DNA from: an uncultured Sphingomonas sp.
GTDB lineage: Bacteria; Pseudomonadota; Alphaproteobacteria; Sphingomonadales; Sphingomonadaceae
Assembly (NCBI RefSeq): GCF_913778135.1
Contig: NZ_CAJYVU010000036.1
Span: 1 to 55,211 of the forward strand
Reading direction: 5' to 3'
DNA: 55,211 bases
Positions 54,143-55,211 of the stretch are shown here, piece after piece. The notes below the pieces were generated by a model, which worked only from the letters and a program-made list of their open reading frames with translations, was not told the DNA's origin and did no database searches. Numbering within the stretch: the stretch's first letter is position 1; each line of letters opens with the position of its first letter. A program made the position numbers and the translations under genes.

Positions 54143-55186
54143 TCAACTCCGCTTCATCTCCTCCTGCAGCAGCTTGACGTCCTGGCTGCGGCCACGTGGC
54201 AGGATCAGGATATCGTTGCCGCTCGCAACCACGATCAGGTCGTTGACGCCGACCATCGCGATCCGCGCGCCATCGCTGCGTACCAGGCAATTGCGGCTGT
54301 CGAGCACGATCGCATCGCCGTTCACGACATTGCCGTGCTCGTCGTTGTCGGCGATCGCATGCAGCGCGTCCCAGCTGCCGACATCGCTCCATCCCATCGC
54401 GACCGGCACCACCGCGACGCGATCGGCCTTCTCCATTACTGCATAGTCGATCGAGTCCGACGGCGAGGCTTCGAACGCCGCCTTGTCGGGGTGAACCCGC
54501 ACACCATCGCGCTGCGCGCCCCTGAGAGACGCCTTCGCGGCCGCGAGGATATCGGGTCGGAACTGCTCTAGTGCCGATAAATAGGCATCGGCGCAGAACA
54601 GGAAGATGCCGCCGTTCCAGGCATGATCGCCGCTCGCGATCATCGCCTCCGCCACATCACGCTGCGGCTTCTCTACGAAGCGCGCGACGCGGTGAACACC
54701 GGCAGCGACCTCGTCACCCACCTTGATGTAGCCGTAGCCCGTCTCCGGTGCATCTGGCGTGATCCCGAAGGTGACGAGCCAGCCATCCTCGACCAGCGGC
54801 AGTGCAGCGTGGATCGCGGCGTGGAAGGCGTCCGGATCGGCGATCACGTGATCCGACGGCATGACTAGCAGTGGCGCCTTGCCGTCGGCTTCGAGCGCAG
54901 CCAGCGCGATCGCCGGTGCGGTATTGCGGCCGGCGGGCTCCAGGATTACCGCCTGCGGCGAGGCGGTGATCTCGGCTAGTTGCGTCTCGACCTGATCGGC
55001 ATGCGCCGCATTCGCGACCACGATGGGTGCTGCAAAGGCGTCGCCGTGCGCGCGCGCCGCGGTCAGTTGCAGCATTGTCTCGGCCGCGGTCAGCGCCAGG
55101 AACTGCTTGGGTCGCTCCGGCCGCGACATCGGCCACAAACGCGTTCCCGATCCGCCGGACAGGATCACCGGCACGATTGCTGACAA
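54143..55186 (-). CDS. manC: Mannose-1-phosphate guanylyltransferase
   Basis: 347 residues making GDP-mannose from GTP and mannose-1-phosphate. The N-terminal signature VPVILSGGSGTRLWPMSRPE followed by RPKQF, then ILEPAGRNTAPAIALAA, FVEKPQRDVAE and WNGGIFLF, is typical. Only the transferase domain is present, without the isomerase domain of bifunctional forms. It feeds gmd and rmd. It starts 25 bp before the window end. Confidence 0.93.
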   Translation of the reverse strand: MSAIVPVILSGGSGTRLWPMSRPERPKQFLALTAAETMLQLTAARAHGDAFAAPIVVANAAHADQVETQLAEITASPQAVILEPAGRNTAPAIALAALEADGKAPLLVMPSDHVIADPDAFHAAIHAALPLVEDGWLVTFGITPDAPETGYGYIKVGDEVAAGVHRVARFVEKPQRDVAEAMIASGDHAWNGGIFLFCADAYLSALEQFRPDILAAAKASLRGAQRDGVRVHPDKAAFEASPSDSIDYAVMEKADRVAVVPVAMGWSDVGSWDALHAIADNDEHGNVVNGDAIVLDSRNCLVRSDGARIAMVGVNDLIVVASGNDILILPRGRSQDVKLLQEEMKRS

Positions 55187-55211
55187 ATGTATTCTCCTCA
55201 GTCCCCCCGCT

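Overview
The window looks like a high-GC alphaproteobacterium of the Sphingomonas group. The signs are GC-rich coding throughout, two large TonB-dependent receptors, an RPA-type plasmid initiator with iterons, a CsgH-type curli locus and a large Wzx/Wzy-type exopolysaccharide (EPS) locus with both L-rhamnose and D-rhamnose nucleotide-sugar genes. Genus is inferred from gene content and style only.

Layout. 1-1675: the end of a curli-like fibre locus (partial curlin, second curlin-repeat protein, proline-rich exported protein, CsgH-like protein). 1747-5497: four oxidoreductase genes (zinc alcohol dehydrogenase, two aldo/keto reductases, an SDR) ending at a strong hairpin. 5594-6131: an rlpA-like lipoprotein gene broken by one extra base. 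6149-9587: rmlC-rmlB-rmlD-rmlA (minus strand), making dTDP-L-rhamnose. 9691-16377: a replicon module with repA, iterons on both sides of it, a large stem-loop, a helix-turn-helix protein, then parA and a small RHH-like partner, with three or four surface or EPS-related genes between.

16419-40132 is the EPS locus. It holds a Wzy/ligase-like protein with a GT4 (minus), Wzx and a GT4 (plus), a tailspike-like beta-helix protein, rmd and gmd, two more GT4s, a second polymerase-like membrane protein, a GT2, a plus-strand GT4, two further GT4s, a TPR-like membrane protein, a Wzc-type tyrosine autokinase, a Wza-like export lipoprotein and an acyltransferase whose 5' end carries a (GCGCA)3 repeat that puts it out of frame. 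The priming sugar transferase (51965-53323) and manC (54143-55186) lie some 12-15 kb away past tRNA-Pro, two TonB receptors, a LOV histidine kinase and a hydrolase/SDR pair.

Working model. ManC makes GDP-mannose, Gmd and Rmd turn it into GDP-D-rhamnose, and RmlABCD supply dTDP-L-rhamnose. The polyprenyl-phosphate sugar transferase primes the lipid carrier, the GT4/GT2 enzymes build the repeat unit, Wzx flips it, one or both Wzy-like proteins polymerise it, and Wzc/Wza control length and export. The beta-helix protein and the acyltransferase are candidate modifying enzymes.

The points most worth a second look are the repA origin with its bulged stem-loop, the palindrome TGTCGACA found six times in the first 16 kb and not elsewhere by eye, the out-of-frame acyltransferase repeat, two genes broken by a single extra base, two polymerase-like genes beside one flippase, and a plasmid-type replication/partition module sharing a sequence with a tRNA-Pro gene and core EPS genes.
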